The notes under the pieces: generated by a model
Database searches by the model: none
What the model was told of the DNA's origin: nothing
The model's input: the letters and a program-made list of their open reading frames with translations, nothing else
Translations under genes and position numbers: made by a program
Assembly (NCBI GenBank): GCA_023415795.1
Contig: JAEZJG010000004.1
Location: 12,336 to 76,335, forward strand
Direction of reading: 5' to 3'
Source of the DNA: Bacillota bacterium
Lineage (GTDB): Bacteria > Bacillota > Clostridia > Christensenellales > SZUA-584
Length of the DNA: 64,000 bases
Part shown: positions 7,733 to 16,185 of the stretch, one piece after another
How the letters are laid out: each line of letters starts with the position of its first letter
How positions within the stretch are numbered: the stretch's first letter is position 1

Positions 7733-9175
7733 CTATCTGCGCCGCATCATGCGTCCCTGCCGCGAGCCATGCCCGCCGGGACGGTAACCACCACCGCCGC
7801 CCGGACGGTAGCCGCCCTCGTGCCGCGGTTCTTCCGGCGGCAGCAGCGGGGCATATTGCCGGGGAGACTCTTTTTCGGACAGCATCTTGAGCAGCGCCGC
7901 CGCGATGTCCATCGTCGTCAGCTCCGGCGAATCCCCAATCTGCGCGTTCACCGCGTCCATCAGTTCCTCCACATACGGAACGAAGGAGTCATAACCGCCC
8001 TCCGCCGCAAAGTCCGCGGCCTTTTTCAGCAGCGCACCCATGCGGCTCTCTTCGATGTCCAGCAGCGACGGCGGCTTAACAGCCTTGATCGATGCTTTGG
8101 TATACCGCTGAATGGCGCGCAGCTTGTGAAAGTCGCGCCCGGTGATGAACGTAAACGCTTTGCCCGCTCTGCCCGCGCGTCCCGTCCGTCCGATGCGGTG
8201 CACATAATACTCCTCATCGTTGGGCATATCGTAGTTGAATACCGCTTCTATATTGTCCACATCCAGACCGCGCGCCGCCACATCGGTGGCAACCAGTATG
8301 CTCACATCGCCGCTTTTGAACCGTGACAGTATCGCGCTGCGCTCTGTCTGCCGGATATCGCCATGCAGCGCCTCGGCCGAGTAGCCCCGCGCCTTGAGGC
8401 TGAATGCCAGCGCATCCGTGCCCTTCTTGGTGCTGCAAAACACAAGGCACAGCGACAGGTTGTTGCCGTCCACCACGCGGCACAGCACGTCCAGCTTCGA
8501 TGCTTCGCGCACTTCAATATAATACTGCTCGATGCCCTGCACCGTCAGCTCCTTGTGCAATATCTGTATGTGCTCCGGATTGTTCTGGAAACGCCGTGTC
8601 AAATCGAGTATCGGCTTTGACATCGTGGCGGAAAACAGTACGGTCTGCCTGTCTTCCGGCGTCTTGCACAGTATGGTCTCCATGTCCTCCAGAAAGCCCA
8701 TGCTCAGCATCTCGTCCGCTTCGTCCAATATCACCATGCGCAGGCTGTCCAGCTTGATGGTGCCCCGGCGCATGTGATCCATCACGCGCCCCGGCGTACC
8801 GATGATGATCTGCGGGCGCCGCTTGAGCGACTGTATCTGCCTGTCCATCGACTGCCCGCCGTATATCGGCAGTATGCGTACACCCTCCACAAACTTGGAG
8901 ACGCTCTGAAACTCCTCCGCCGTCTGTATCGCCAGCTCGCGCGTGGGGCACAGCACCAGCACCTGCACGCGTCCGTTGTCCTCCGCCAGCGACTGCACGG
9001 CAGGTATCGCGAACGCGCACGTTTTGCCCGTGCCCGTCTGTGCCTGTCCAATCACATCGCGCCCCTCCATAATAGGGACGATCGTCTTCTCCTGTATCGG
9101 CGTCGGCTCCTCAAAGCCCATCGCCTGTATTCCCCGCAGCACCTCTGCGGACAGATCTAGTTCCGTAAACTGCAA
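7733..9175 (-). CDS. DEAD-box ATP-dependent RNA helicase
   Basis: About 480 residues. All helicase motifs are present: Q motif GFEEPTPIQ, Walker A AQTGTGKT, DEAD in VILDEADEML, SAT, and HRIGRTGRAG. The C-terminus ends in a Gly/Arg-rich tail (YRPGG repeats) that binds RNA non-specifically, as in CsdA/CshA-type helicases for mRNA decay, ribosome assembly and cold growth. TTG 9175 follows GGAAGGA by 8 bases and starts at the usual family N-terminus; ATG 9217 would add 14 residues and has no SD. Stands alone. Confidence 0.88.
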   Translation of the reverse strand: MQFTELDLSAEVLRGIQAMGFEEPTPIQEKTIVPIMEGRDVIGQAQTGTGKTCAFAIPAVQSLAEDNGRVQVLVLCPTRELAIQTAEEFQSVSKFVEGVRILPIYGGQSMDRQIQSLKRRPQIIIGTPGRVMDHMRRGTIKLDSLRMVILDEADEMLSMGFLEDMETILCKTPEDRQTVLFSATMSKPILDLTRRFQNNPEHIQILHKELTVQGIEQYYIEVREASKLDVLCRVVDGNNLSLCLVFCSTKKGTDALAFSLKARGYSAEALHGDIRQTERSAILSRFKSGDVSILVATDVAARGLDVDNIEAVFNYDMPNDEEYYVHRIGRTGRAGRAGKAFTFITGRDFHKLRAIQRYTKASIKAVKPPSLLDIEESRMGALLKKAADFAAEGGYDSFVPYVEELMDAVNAQIGDSPELTTMDIAAALLKMLSEKESPRQYAPLLPPEEPRHEGGYRPGGGGGYRPGGHGSRQGRMMRRR

Positions 9176-9385
9176 ATTGTGTGTCCTTCCCGTTTCGTTT
9201 ATAAGTATTTTTCCCATAGATAAAAAAACAAACCAATATATGCTACACCATCACGCGCTTGATGTCCATTAAATATTCCAATCATCGGCACATTGGTTCT
9301 ATTTACCATAACCTGAAGGGGTATATGTTCGAAAACAAAAAGGTATATGTTGTAAATATTTCTGGATTTGTCTTACACTTAAGAT

Positions 9386-9391
9386 TATAAT
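9386..9391 (+). promoter_or_regulatory. -10 TATAAT before the LPxTG surface-protein gene
   Basis: TATAAT about 45 bases before ATG 9437, in an AT-rich region between divergent genes. The -35 is weak. Two copies of GTATATGTT lie upstream (about 9318-9355) and could bind a regulator. Confidence 0.4.
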
Positions 9392-9436
9392 AGTTTTGCT
9401 CAAATTAACTGTATCCGATCATCAGGAGGAATACCA

Positions 9437-10990
9437 ATGAGATCACAGAAGAAAGCACCATTGCTTATATTGGCTGGCTTAATTGCCCTGGTTCTGATGC
9501 CGCAGCTGGCACTGGCGGCGGATCATGGTGTCAGTACTTCTGAAGAGCTGACAGCCGCGCTGGGGACTGCGGCAGACGGGGATACGATCCGGCTGGCGGC
9601 AGACATTGACTATACCAACGGCATTTCAATCTCGGGTAAAACCATCACATTCGACTTAAACGGGTATACTCTCAACGTCACAAACAGCGCGGACGACGGG
9701 CTTTACGTTGGCAGCGGGGGCATTGTGAACCTGACAGGCAACGGCGCGTTCAACGTCTCAAGCAGCGCGGCCGGCAGCTATGGCGTAAGCGCCGAGAACG
9801 GCGGCAGGGCAACAGTCACCAATGCAGCGTCCACCGGCTCTACCGGCATAGGTGCCCACGCAATCGGAGCAGACAGCAACGTTCATGTAATGGGTAACGC
9901 CACATCAGCAGACAACATCGGAGCGCTCGCCCGAAATCACGGCACGGTCATCATGGACGGTAACGCGGAAGGCGGCATAATTGGTGCGGACGCGGTTGGT
10001 ATAGGCTCGCTTGTTGAAGTGGCCGGCAACGCCACAGGCGGCGTCGGAATTTCCTGCTCTATGGGCGCAGTCGTGACGGTAGATGGCAACGTCACCGCAA
10101 CCGGCTACGAGCATTCCCCCTATGCCATTGCCATAGCGTTTGGCGGCACGGTTACAGTGGGCGGCAACGTAACAGCAAGCGGTTTAGCGATCACCGGCGC
10201 ACAAATATACGACGGCGGTACGATTACTATAGACGGTACGCTGGTGGCACCGATATATATCAGTCTTCAGGATGTGGTTAAAAATGTTGCCAACGGCGTA
10301 CCGGGAACCTCGCCTTACGAGGACTATCTGATCTATACCGATGGAACCAACACCGTGCGGGTCGGGCATCTGGCAGGTCCATCCATCAGCCCCGCGAGCA
10401 TATCCTTCGATAAGAATCCGGCTGGTCTGGCTGACGCAAGCACTGCCATCACATGGAATAACGCGGCGTCTGTGACGGATGTCAAGGCAGGCGGAGCCTC
10501 CATCGGTGCGGATAAATACAGTATCAGCGGAACAACCTTGAGCATTAAGAAGGAATACCTTTTGGAACAGCCCGCCGGAAACCTTGAGCTCAGCGTTGAA
10601 TTTGATGTTGGTGATCCGAAAGCTTTGACCGTTGCCATCAGCGATTCCACGCCGGTGACAGGGCTGCCGGATAATCTCACGCTCTACGTGGGCGGCCGCG
10701 TCACATGGGACCCCTCTCCCAAAGGCGGCTCGTGGGATTGGGACGAGGCTTATTTATCGGCTGAAACCAGCGGCAGCGCCGCAACCTTTACGGCGTTGAA
10801 GGCGGGCACCTTGCCGGTGACCTATTCGGTCAATGGCACATCACACACCGTCACAGTGACGGTTCGCAAAGCGGAACTGCCGGTGACCGGGCAAGACGAC
10901 ACCCTGGCGTGGGTGCTGGGTTCATTGTCAATTATTTGCGCCCTTGCGGCTGCGTTCATGGCAAGAGTCAAAATGAAGTCCACTCCGTGA
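9437..10990 (+). CDS. LPxTG-anchored cell-surface protein with beta-helix and X2-like domain
   Basis: 517 residues. Signal peptide (residues 1-28, ending LALAA), then a Gly/Asn/Val-rich stretch of short repeats (about 30-285) with many GNV/GNA turns, typical of a right-handed parallel beta-helix. Next comes an X2-like immunoglobulin-fold segment (about 310-395, SISPASISFDKNP), then a second Ig-like segment. The end is a sortase signal: LPVTG, a hydrophobic helix and the basic tail RVKMK. It should be covalently attached to the cell wall; a role in adhesion or glycan binding is inferred. SD AGGAGG lies 8 bases before the ATG. No sortase gene is in the window. Confidence 0.85.
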   Translation: MRSQKKAPLLILAGLIALVLMPQLALAADHGVSTSEELTAALGTAADGDTIRLAADIDYTNGISISGKTITFDLNGYTLNVTNSADDGLYVGSGGIVNLTGNGAFNVSSSAAGSYGVSAENGGRATVTNAASTGSTGIGAHAIGADSNVHVMGNATSADNIGALARNHGTVIMDGNAEGGIIGADAVGIGSLVEVAGNATGGVGISCSMGAVVTVDGNVTATGYEHSPYAIAIAFGGTVTVGGNVTASGLAITGAQIYDGGTITIDGTLVAPIYISLQDVVKNVANGVPGTSPYEDYLIYTDGTNTVRVGHLAGPSISPASISFDKNPAGLADASTAITWNNAASVTDVKAGGASIGADKYSISGTTLSIKKEYLLEQPAGNLELSVEFDVGDPKALTVAISDSTPVTGLPDNLTLYVGGRVTWDPSPKGGSWDWDEAYLSAETSGSAATFTALKAGTLPVTYSVNGTSHTVTVTVRKAELPVTGQDDTLAWVLGSLSIICALAAAFMARVKMKSTP

Positions 10991-11043
10991 ATCTCTTGGA
11001 CGGGCAGGCATCCTGCATGACTGCCCAAGCTTAACATAAACGC

Positions 11044-11070
11044 AAGAACCCGCCGCCATGACGGGTTCTT
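11044..11070 (+). terminator. terminator after the surface-protein gene
   Basis: AAGAACCCG (11044-11052) pairs perfectly with CGGGTTCTT (11062-11070) across 9 bases, followed by CTGATTT. It closes the surface-protein transcript and may also serve the leftward genes. Confidence 0.6.
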
Positions 11071-11127
11071 CTGATTTATCAGCTTTATTCCACTATGACC
11101 ACGGCACATAGGGAGCTGCAATCCGCA

Positions 11128-11184
11128 TCACACGCTCTTTCCCCCCATCGCCTTGAGCCGCTTCTCCACCACCCAGTATGGGCG
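11128..11184 (-). pseudogene. remnant of an SdpI-like gene 3' end
   Basis: Bases 11137-11184 match 12697-12742, the 3' end of the intact SdpI-like gene, with few changes. Read leftward they give a C-terminal VVEKRLKAMGGKSV and a stop, against VVEKRLKAMEGKK in the intact copy. No start or upstream domain remains. It appears to be a leftover of a duplication followed by loss or replacement by the two genes between the copies. Confidence 0.6.
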
Positions 11185-11194
11185 AAGAGCGACG

Positions 11195-11974
11195 CTAAGC
11201 AGGAGGTACGACCGAGCTTGTTCGCTGCCCATTCAAACTGTTCAATATGATGGGTATCTCTTCACGAGAAACAAACCGTTTCGGAATAATGATCACCGTC
11301 TTGTTCTTGACAATAGCATATAAATACTTCTTGGTGTTATACACTTTTTCAATATCTGCTCTGCCGATTCCATAAGTCTTTACTCTCTTTTTCAGGACCA
11401 TTTCATCTGAAAAGAATTCCATTCTGACAGTATCCTTTGGAATTCTTCTGTAGTGCATATATACTTTTATCCTATTAATAATCAAGCAGCACACCAATAC
11501 TATCGTAAAGGCTAAAGCGTTAGCGGTGAAATTAACGATCAAACTTATGAAAACCAAAATTAAAATAACCAACCATATAGTCCTGGACGCCGCCGAGCTG
11601 CGATTCAGTAAATACCAAAAGTTGAAGCGGAATAAATCCTTGGTGTTTAGCTGAAGCTCTACTGTTACTGAACTGCTACCCTCCATACCATTGGGATCGA
11701 TTTCATATGGCTGCAGATTGTCCTTTTCCTCTTCGATTTTGTATTTCACCAGCAGCGCAGGAATTCTATTGGGCTGGCGCTTGAGCGCGACAGCTTTCAT
11801 CTTTTCCGCTTTTTCCATGTCGTTATCATCAATAGCCTTTTTTATCTTTTTAACATATCCTTCGATAAATATACGACGGTATAAATAATATAATCCGTAA
11901 GTCACGACAATCGATAATCCGTAAGCCACGACAAGCGACAATAGTGTTTTTAAAAAATCGAGCAGAAAAATCAT
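11195..11974 (-). CDS. YcxB-like membrane protein
   Basis: 259 residues. One N-terminal helix (about 8-30), a charged linker with a helix-turn-helix-like amphipathic part (40-75), two central helices (about 135-175), and a C-terminal domain ending IIPKRFVSREEIPIIL, the hallmark of YcxB-like C-terminal (PH-like) domains. Function of the family is unknown. Its start touches the stop of the upstream gene, so the two are translationally coupled. More AT-rich than its surroundings. Confidence 0.65.
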   Translation of the reverse strand: MIFLLDFLKTLLSLVVAYGLSIVVTYGLYYLYRRIFIEGYVKKIKKAIDDNDMEKAEKMKAVALKRQPNRIPALLVKYKIEEEKDNLQPYEIDPNGMEGSSSVTVELQLNTKDLFRFNFWYLLNRSSAASRTIWLVILILVFISLIVNFTANALAFTIVLVCCLIINRIKVYMHYRRIPKDTVRMEFFSDEMVLKKRVKTYGIGRADIEKVYNTKKYLYAIVKNKTVIIIPKRFVSREEIPIILNSLNGQRTSSVVPPA

Positions 11975-12597
11975 TATTGGCCTCCAAAAAGGTTGAGTAT
12001 TTCTTCTTTGTCTAATATAACTGTCGAATTATTACCGGACTCTGCAACGAGCTGATAGTCTTCAGGTATTTGTTCGAATGCGTCTATCCAATACACACCT
12101 ACTCTGGGTGATTCGATTTTTTCAAGTTCTGTCCCATTTTGATCTATAATTATCAAAGATGAATTCTCTCTATATATCTGACTATGATCTATTATACTGA
12201 TGGAATAATCGTCAACTATATGGCCCACTTGAACCCAAAGCAAATGTCCGTTAGGGTCTTCTTTAAAAAGCACCCTCTGATAACTATTAATATTGCTTGC
12301 ATGATCATAAAACGAAAACCCTGATACGTTATTCTTGTATCCAATGTGCAGCACACCTGAATCCACTCCCGAATCAACCACTGCAAAAAGGGTGTTACTA
12401 ATAATCTTGTATCTATATTCCGAACTAGTGCCGTTTACCGATACATGCAGCTCTTTCTCAATAACTTGTTCGGGTGATAACCCCTCGTTATACGGAACGT
12501 GATTCAGCACAATTTCTGTTGTCACACTGGAAAAGACAACGGCCAACATCATCAGAACAATCAAGAATACGACACGTTCCACCCTTATACTGATCAT
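11974..12597 (-). CDS. hypothetical membrane-anchored extracellular protein
   Basis: 207 residues from ATG 12597, which follows AGGAGG; a longer in-frame start at 12645 has no SD. One N-terminal hydrophobic helix (about 9-30) then a soluble domain rich in beta-prone segments, probably outside the cell. No family recognised. Coupled to the YcxB-like gene downstream (stop and start overlap at 11974). AT-rich pair inserted between an SdpI-like gene and its duplicated tail. Confidence 0.6.
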   Translation of the reverse strand: MISIRVERVVFLIVLMMLAVVFSSVTTEIVLNHVPYNEGLSPEQVIEKELHVSVNGTSSEYRYKIISNTLFAVVDSGVDSGVLHIGYKNNVSGFSFYDHASNINSYQRVLFKEDPNGHLLWVQVGHIVDDYSISIIDHSQIYRENSSLIIIDQNGTELEKIESPRVGVYWIDAFEQIPEDYQLVAESGNNSTVILDKEEILNLFGGQ

Positions 12598-12655
12598 GGT
12601 TCCTCCTGTAATAGCTGTATTATATTTAATGTAACATATTCCCACTATATAAGAA

Positions 12656-12678
12656 AAGCCCGCTTCGCATGCAGGCTT
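12656..12678 (-). terminator. terminator after the SdpI-like gene
   Basis: On the minus strand AAGCCTGC pairs with GCGGGCTT across a 7-base loop and runs into TTCTTATAT. It lies just after the stop at 12691, ending the leftward amide-hydrolase/SdpI transcript. Confidence 0.6.
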
Positions 12679-12690
12679 AAATGTTTGGTG

Positions 12691-13038
12691 TTATTTCTTT
12701 CCCTCCATCGCCTTGAGCCGCTTCTCCACCACCGGTATGGGCGCGATTAGCCCCGCTAACGAGAACGTCATCAGCGCAAGGCTCAGGAATTCGGACGGCA
12801 GCGGAACCAGCAGCTTCACCAGCACCGCGAATGCAACCAGCACCGGTCCTACGCGCAAGCAGATGCGCCCGTACAGGCGGTGCGCTTGGTCCCACGCCTC
12901 CTGCGACGCCATTGAGCGGCGCGTGCGATAGCCATAAATCGTGTTGATACGACGCGGCGGGCGGTATGTAAGCAGCAACCCGATCGCCGTCACAACAGCG
13001 GGCAGCAGCAGATCGACAATCCAGAAGAACAGCGTCAT
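12691..13038 (-). CDS. SdpI/YhfL-family membrane protein
   Basis: 115 residues with three hydrophobic helices (about 5-23, 62-80, 84-103). The motif YGYRTRRSMASQEAWDQAHR between helices 1 and 2 is that of the SdpI/YfhL family; SdpI confers immunity to the SdpC toxin in Bacillus subtilis, but most members are uncharacterised. Overlaps the end of the amide-hydrolase gene by 4 bases, so the two are coupled. Confidence 0.75.
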   Translation of the reverse strand: MTLFFWIVDLLLPAVVTAIGLLLTYRPPRRINTIYGYRTRRSMASQEAWDQAHRLYGRICLRVGPVLVAFAVLVKLLVPLPSEFLSLALMTFSLAGLIAPIPVVEKRLKAMEGKK

Positions 13039-14099
13039 TTCATCGCTCCCTTAATGTCAAACTTCATCACGTTATCCGTGTTGCGGTGCGCGAATATCTG
13101 CCCCGTTAAGTCGGTGAGGTTATACACCGCCGACCACTGAAGCTTATCCTCGGCGCCGTCGCGTATGCCGATGTCCGCCAGCAGCGCAATGGCTTCCTCC
13201 TCGCTGATTGTGCCGCCGCCCTCCTCAATCTTCGCCTTCACCGCGTCGTACCGCTCAAACTCGTTGAAACCATCGCCGATGTTCATGCCGTTATACGCGA
13301 TGAAGTTGGAGGCAATCTGATAGCCCGCGTCCGGCTTCGTCGTCACCAGCTCGCCGTCCCAATACTCCACAATCACCGAAGCGCCCGTGGCATCCGCGAT
13401 CAGGTAATGGCACTCTACGTCCGCCGAGAAGTAGATGTTGTATTGCTTGAGCAGCTCCACCGCTTCGTCCACCGTCGCCGCCTTGTCCAGCACCAGCCGG
13501 ATAGCCGTGGTGGTGTTCAGTGTCACCTCGTTGTCCGTGGGCGATTGCGCCTCCGGCACAGCCAGCAGCGCAATGGCAACGCCCTTTTCGTTCATGCCGT
13601 CGAAGGGCAGGAAGGGTGCCGCCAGCGTGAGAAAGCTGCTGGCTGAAACGCCGCCCGCGGGCAGCTTGTCTGCCGAGTAACCCGCGAACGTAAGGTTCAC
13701 GGTGGACACAGAGGCATAGCCGTCGTCCGGGTCGGTGAACACCTGCAGCGACGGTGTATAGCCGAAGTCGAAGTTGCGCCCGAATATCACATCGCCGTCG
13801 GCATTGCGCGACACAAAGGCGGTGCAGCCATCCCCCGTCACGCCAAGGTCTATCGGCAAACCCTTGAGCAGCCGCTTGGTGACGTATTTCTCGATATCGC
13901 TGTCGCTCGACGCACCCGTCTTCAAGAAGCCGTCGAAGCCGTAGTCGCCGTAATACGTCATGCGGTACATCGGGTAATCGTCCGTCTTGTGCAGCGAGGC
14001 GAGGCTGCGCAGCTCGTTGAACATCACCGCCCCCGCGACCACCGCCAGTATCAATATAATGCAGAGCAGTGCGCCCAGTATGCGCCCCAGTGTTCTCAT
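13035..14099 (-). CDS. linear amide C-N hydrolase (choloylglycine hydrolase superfamily)
   Basis: 354 residues. An N-terminal helix (about 5-27) anchors or exports the protein. The Ntn-hydrolase core shows the nucleophile Cys in TGDGCTAFVSRNADGDVIFGRNFDFG (split here as GDGCTAFV and GRNFDFG), then NEKGVAIALLAVP, as in penicillin-V acylase, bile-salt hydrolase and acid-ceramidase-like enzymes. Residues before the Cys would have to be removed by self-cleavage to free its amine. Substrate unknown: N-acyl amino acids, acyl-homoserine lactones or bile salts are all possible. AGGGGGA precedes ATG; a TATAAT lies at 14140-14145 on the minus strand. Confidence 0.8.
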   Translation of the reverse strand: MRTLGRILGALLCIILILAVVAGAVMFNELRSLASLHKTDDYPMYRMTYYGDYGFDGFLKTGASSDSDIEKYVTKRLLKGLPIDLGVTGDGCTAFVSRNADGDVIFGRNFDFGYTPSLQVFTDPDDGYASVSTVNLTFAGYSADKLPAGGVSASSFLTLAAPFLPFDGMNEKGVAIALLAVPEAQSPTDNEVTLNTTTAIRLVLDKAATVDEAVELLKQYNIYFSADVECHYLIADATGASVIVEYWDGELVTTKPDAGYQIASNFIAYNGMNIGDGFNEFERYDAVKAKIEEGGGTISEEEAIALLADIGIRDGAEDKLQWSAVYNLTDLTGQIFAHRNTDNVMKFDIKGAMK

Positions 14100-14288
14100 G
14101 CTTATCCCCCTGTGACAATATTCACCATATCAATGCTGCATTATATCACGGTGCGTGGGCGCGGGCAAGACAGCCGCTTAGCTGCCGCTAATGTAGCTCT
14201 CGTAATATTTTGTCGCATTTTGTTTGATGCACCAAATGGTATCAAGCCAAAGCAGCAGCGCATATCATAAACCAAGGAGTTGATTCAC

Positions 14289-14576
14289 TTGCATACGCAC
14301 CAGTTCAAAGGCGTCACCGTCTACGTAGACGGACACCTGCATCTGTTCTCCGGCGTCTCATCCGCCGCCCCGGAAACGCCGGGTCATACGCACATCATAT
14401 CCGGCGAGACCACGACGGCGGTCGGTCACTCGCACGGTTTTTCCATCGTCACGCAGCCCCCCACCTATGTGGATGCGGCGCGCTACAAGCACTACCATTA
14501 CTACACGGGGCAAACCTTTATCGTGCTGAATCATTCGCACGGCATGGAATCCACCACCTTCGTGCTGGGCGAATAG
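14289..14576 (+). CDS. YmaF-family His-rich protein
   Basis: 95 residues from TTG 14289, 9 bases after AAGGAG (14274-14279); an in-frame TTG at 14280 sits too close to the SD. Contains many spaced His pairs (HTH, HLHLF, HTHI, HSHG, HYHYY, HSHG), the pattern of the YmaF family (small proteins of unknown function in Bacilli and Clostridia). Metal binding is plausible but not shown. Monocistronic. Confidence 0.75.
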   Translation: MHTHQFKGVTVYVDGHLHLFSGVSSAAPETPGHTHIISGETTTAVGHSHGFSIVTQPPTYVDAARYKHYHYYTGQTFIVLNHSHGMESTTFVLGE

Positions 14577-14616
14577 CCTCTTTCCGGCAACCCAAAAGCA
14601 ACAACACTAAACAACT

Positions 14617-14688
14617 CTTTTATGGAAAGTGTGCTTGACATTATTCCGTCGTTTTGGTATGTTCTTTTATGGAAAGCATGCTTTACAT
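14617..14688 (+). promoter_or_regulatory. promoter with paired direct-repeat operators for the Xre regulator
   Basis: Consensus promoter TTGACA (14635-14640), 17 bases, TATGTT (14658-14663). Two 25-base copies of CTTTTATGGAAAG..TGCTT.ACAT (14617-14641 and 14664-14688, 22 of 25 identical, 47 bases apart) flank and overlap it; the second includes the perfect palindrome AAAGCATGCTTT (14673-14684). One covers the -35 and the other sits just after the -10, the arrangement expected for autorepression by the Xre protein encoded next. Confidence 0.7.
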
Positions 14689-14707
14689 CTATGGTGCGGA
14701 GGTGACC

Positions 14708-14905
14708 ATGAAGAACAGGCTGGAGGAGCTGCGAAAGCAGCGCGGCATCCGTCAGGAGGAGCTGGCGGCAGCGCTGAAGGTATCGCGGCAGACGATAGGA
14801 TCGCTTGAGAACGGGCGCTACAACCCATCCATCATACTGGCGCTCAAGATTGCGCGGTTTTTTGAGCTGCCCGTCGAGCAGATATTCTTATACGAGGAGG
14901 AGTAA
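14708..14905 (+). CDS. Xre-family HTH transcriptional regulator
   Basis: 65 residues, essentially a single Cro/C1-type helix-turn-helix (LRKQRGIRQEELAAALKVSR, then TIGSLENGRYNPS), ending FELPVEQIFLYEEE. This short form usually pairs with a membrane protein. ATG 14708 follows GGAGG by about 5 bases; an in-frame ATG at 14654 would put the start inside the -10 region. Likely represses its own promoter. Confidence 0.85.
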   Translation: MKNRLEELRKQRGIRQEELAAALKVSRQTIGSLENGRYNPSIILALKIARFFELPVEQIFLYEEE

Positions 14906-14908
14906 ATA

Positions 14909-15325
14909 ATGCTGAGGAAATCGTTCGTTTATGTTATCGCACTGGTGCTGGGCTTAGTGCTTATAGCCTTGAGCTTTGTGTTCACCGCGGATGCTCAAAA
15001 GCCGCTGAGCGGTGTGTTGATTGGCATAGGAGGCGGTCTTGCAGGCATGAGCCTTTCCGGGCTGTTCATGAAGCGCTGGGAGAAAAAGAATCCGGCTGCC
15101 GCAGAACAAAGCGCGGTCGAACAAAACGATGAACGCAGCGTGATGATACGCAGCCGCGCACGGGCTGCGGCGGGCATGGTGACACAATTCTTGGTGATCG
15201 CCTTTGCGTTCGTGCTGATACTGGCGGACGCGCCGCTCTGGCAGACGCTGCTCGTCGTGGGCGTATACGCAACCTACCACGTGCTATACATGGTGCTGAC
15301 CGTGCGTTATCAAAAACAGATGTAG
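14909..15325 (+). CDS. four-helix membrane protein paired with the Xre regulator
   Basis: 138 residues, four hydrophobic helices in two hairpins (about 7-25, 31-49, 86-103, 108-130) joined by a polar stretch containing NDERSVMIRSRA, a motif seen in DUF2178-like proteins found beside short Xre regulators. Starts 4 bases after the regulator stop, so the two are co-transcribed and probably act together. Role unknown. Confidence 0.7.
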   Translation: MLRKSFVYVIALVLGLVLIALSFVFTADAQKPLSGVLIGIGGGLAGMSLSGLFMKRWEKKNPAAAEQSAVEQNDERSVMIRSRARAAAGMVTQFLVIAFAFVLILADAPLWQTLLVVGVYATYHVLYMVLTVRYQKQM

Positions 15326-15358
15326 GCAAACGCTGCTCAAATCACGCACAAACAAAAA

Positions 15359-15388
15359 ACAGGCTCCTCCGTTAATAAAGGAGCCTGT
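15359..15388. terminator. bidirectional terminator
   Basis: ACAGGCTCCT (15359-15368) pairs with AGGAGCCTGT (15379-15388); T-runs lie on both sides (GTTTTTA rightward, TTTTTTG leftward on the other strand). Serves the convergent membrane-protein and DUF554 genes. Confidence 0.8.
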
Positions 15389-15413
15389 GTTTTTATAATG
15401 ATGTCAGAAAGGA

Positions 15414-16106
15414 TTATAAGCCCAGCAGCTTGAGCAGCGGCAGCAGGCCGATGGGCGCAAACAATGACAGCGCCATATCGCCCGTTTTCACCTTCTTGAT
15501 GCCCAGCTGGTTGAGCGCGATGCCGAACAATATGATGCCGCCCACGGCAGATATCTCGCCGACGATCACGCTGTCTAAGCCGCCCGCAAAAAGCGAGAAG
15601 CCCAGCGTCAGCAGCCCCTGATACACCAGCACCGAAAACGCGGAAAACAAAACACCCACCCCCATGGTGGAGGTCAGGAACACCGATGTCACACCGTCCA
15701 TGATCGACTTGGTCAGCAGTATGCTGTGATCGTTCGAAAGCGCGCTGGAAAGGCAGCCCATAATCGCCATGGAACCCACGCAATACAGTATCGACGCGCC
15801 CGCGAAGCCCTCAGCAAACGAACCATCCGTCATCTTCATGCGGCTTTGCATCTTGTTGCCAAGGCTCTCCAGTCTGTCGTCGATGCGGATCAGCGTACCC
15901 AGCAGCGTTCCGATAATGATACTCAGTATCATCACCAGCAGATTCTGCGTCTTGATGGTATACAAGATTCCTATACCCAGCACGCCCAGTGCGATGACGT
16001 CGGTCAGCGCTTTTTGATAACGCACCGCCAATTTATTTTTGAAGAACAAGCCGATTGCACTGCCGGCTATTACCGCGAGAAAATTGACGATCACGCCCAG
16101 AAACAT
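15414..16106 (-). CDS. DUF554-family membrane protein
   Basis: 230 residues from ATG 16106, 8 bases after GGGATGG. Seven hydrophobic helices; an early GLFFKNKL motif and the segment GTLLGTLIRIDDRLE are typical of DUF554 (YdfK/YqgA-like) transport-type proteins of unknown substrate. Monocistronic between two terminators. Confidence 0.75.
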   Translation of the reverse strand: MFLGVIVNFLAVIAGSAIGLFFKNKLAVRYQKALTDVIALGVLGIGILYTIKTQNLLVMILSIIIGTLLGTLIRIDDRLESLGNKMQSRMKMTDGSFAEGFAGASILYCVGSMAIMGCLSSALSNDHSILLTKSIMDGVTSVFLTSTMGVGVLFSAFSVLVYQGLLTLGFSLFAGGLDSVIVGEISAVGGIILFGIALNQLGIKKVKTGDMALSLFAPIGLLPLLKLLGL

Positions 16107-16185
16107 AACATATCCATCCCTTTTGATTTGATACAGCAACATTCATAGTAGCGTTTCTGAGAGGATATATCAAGTATCAATTATG

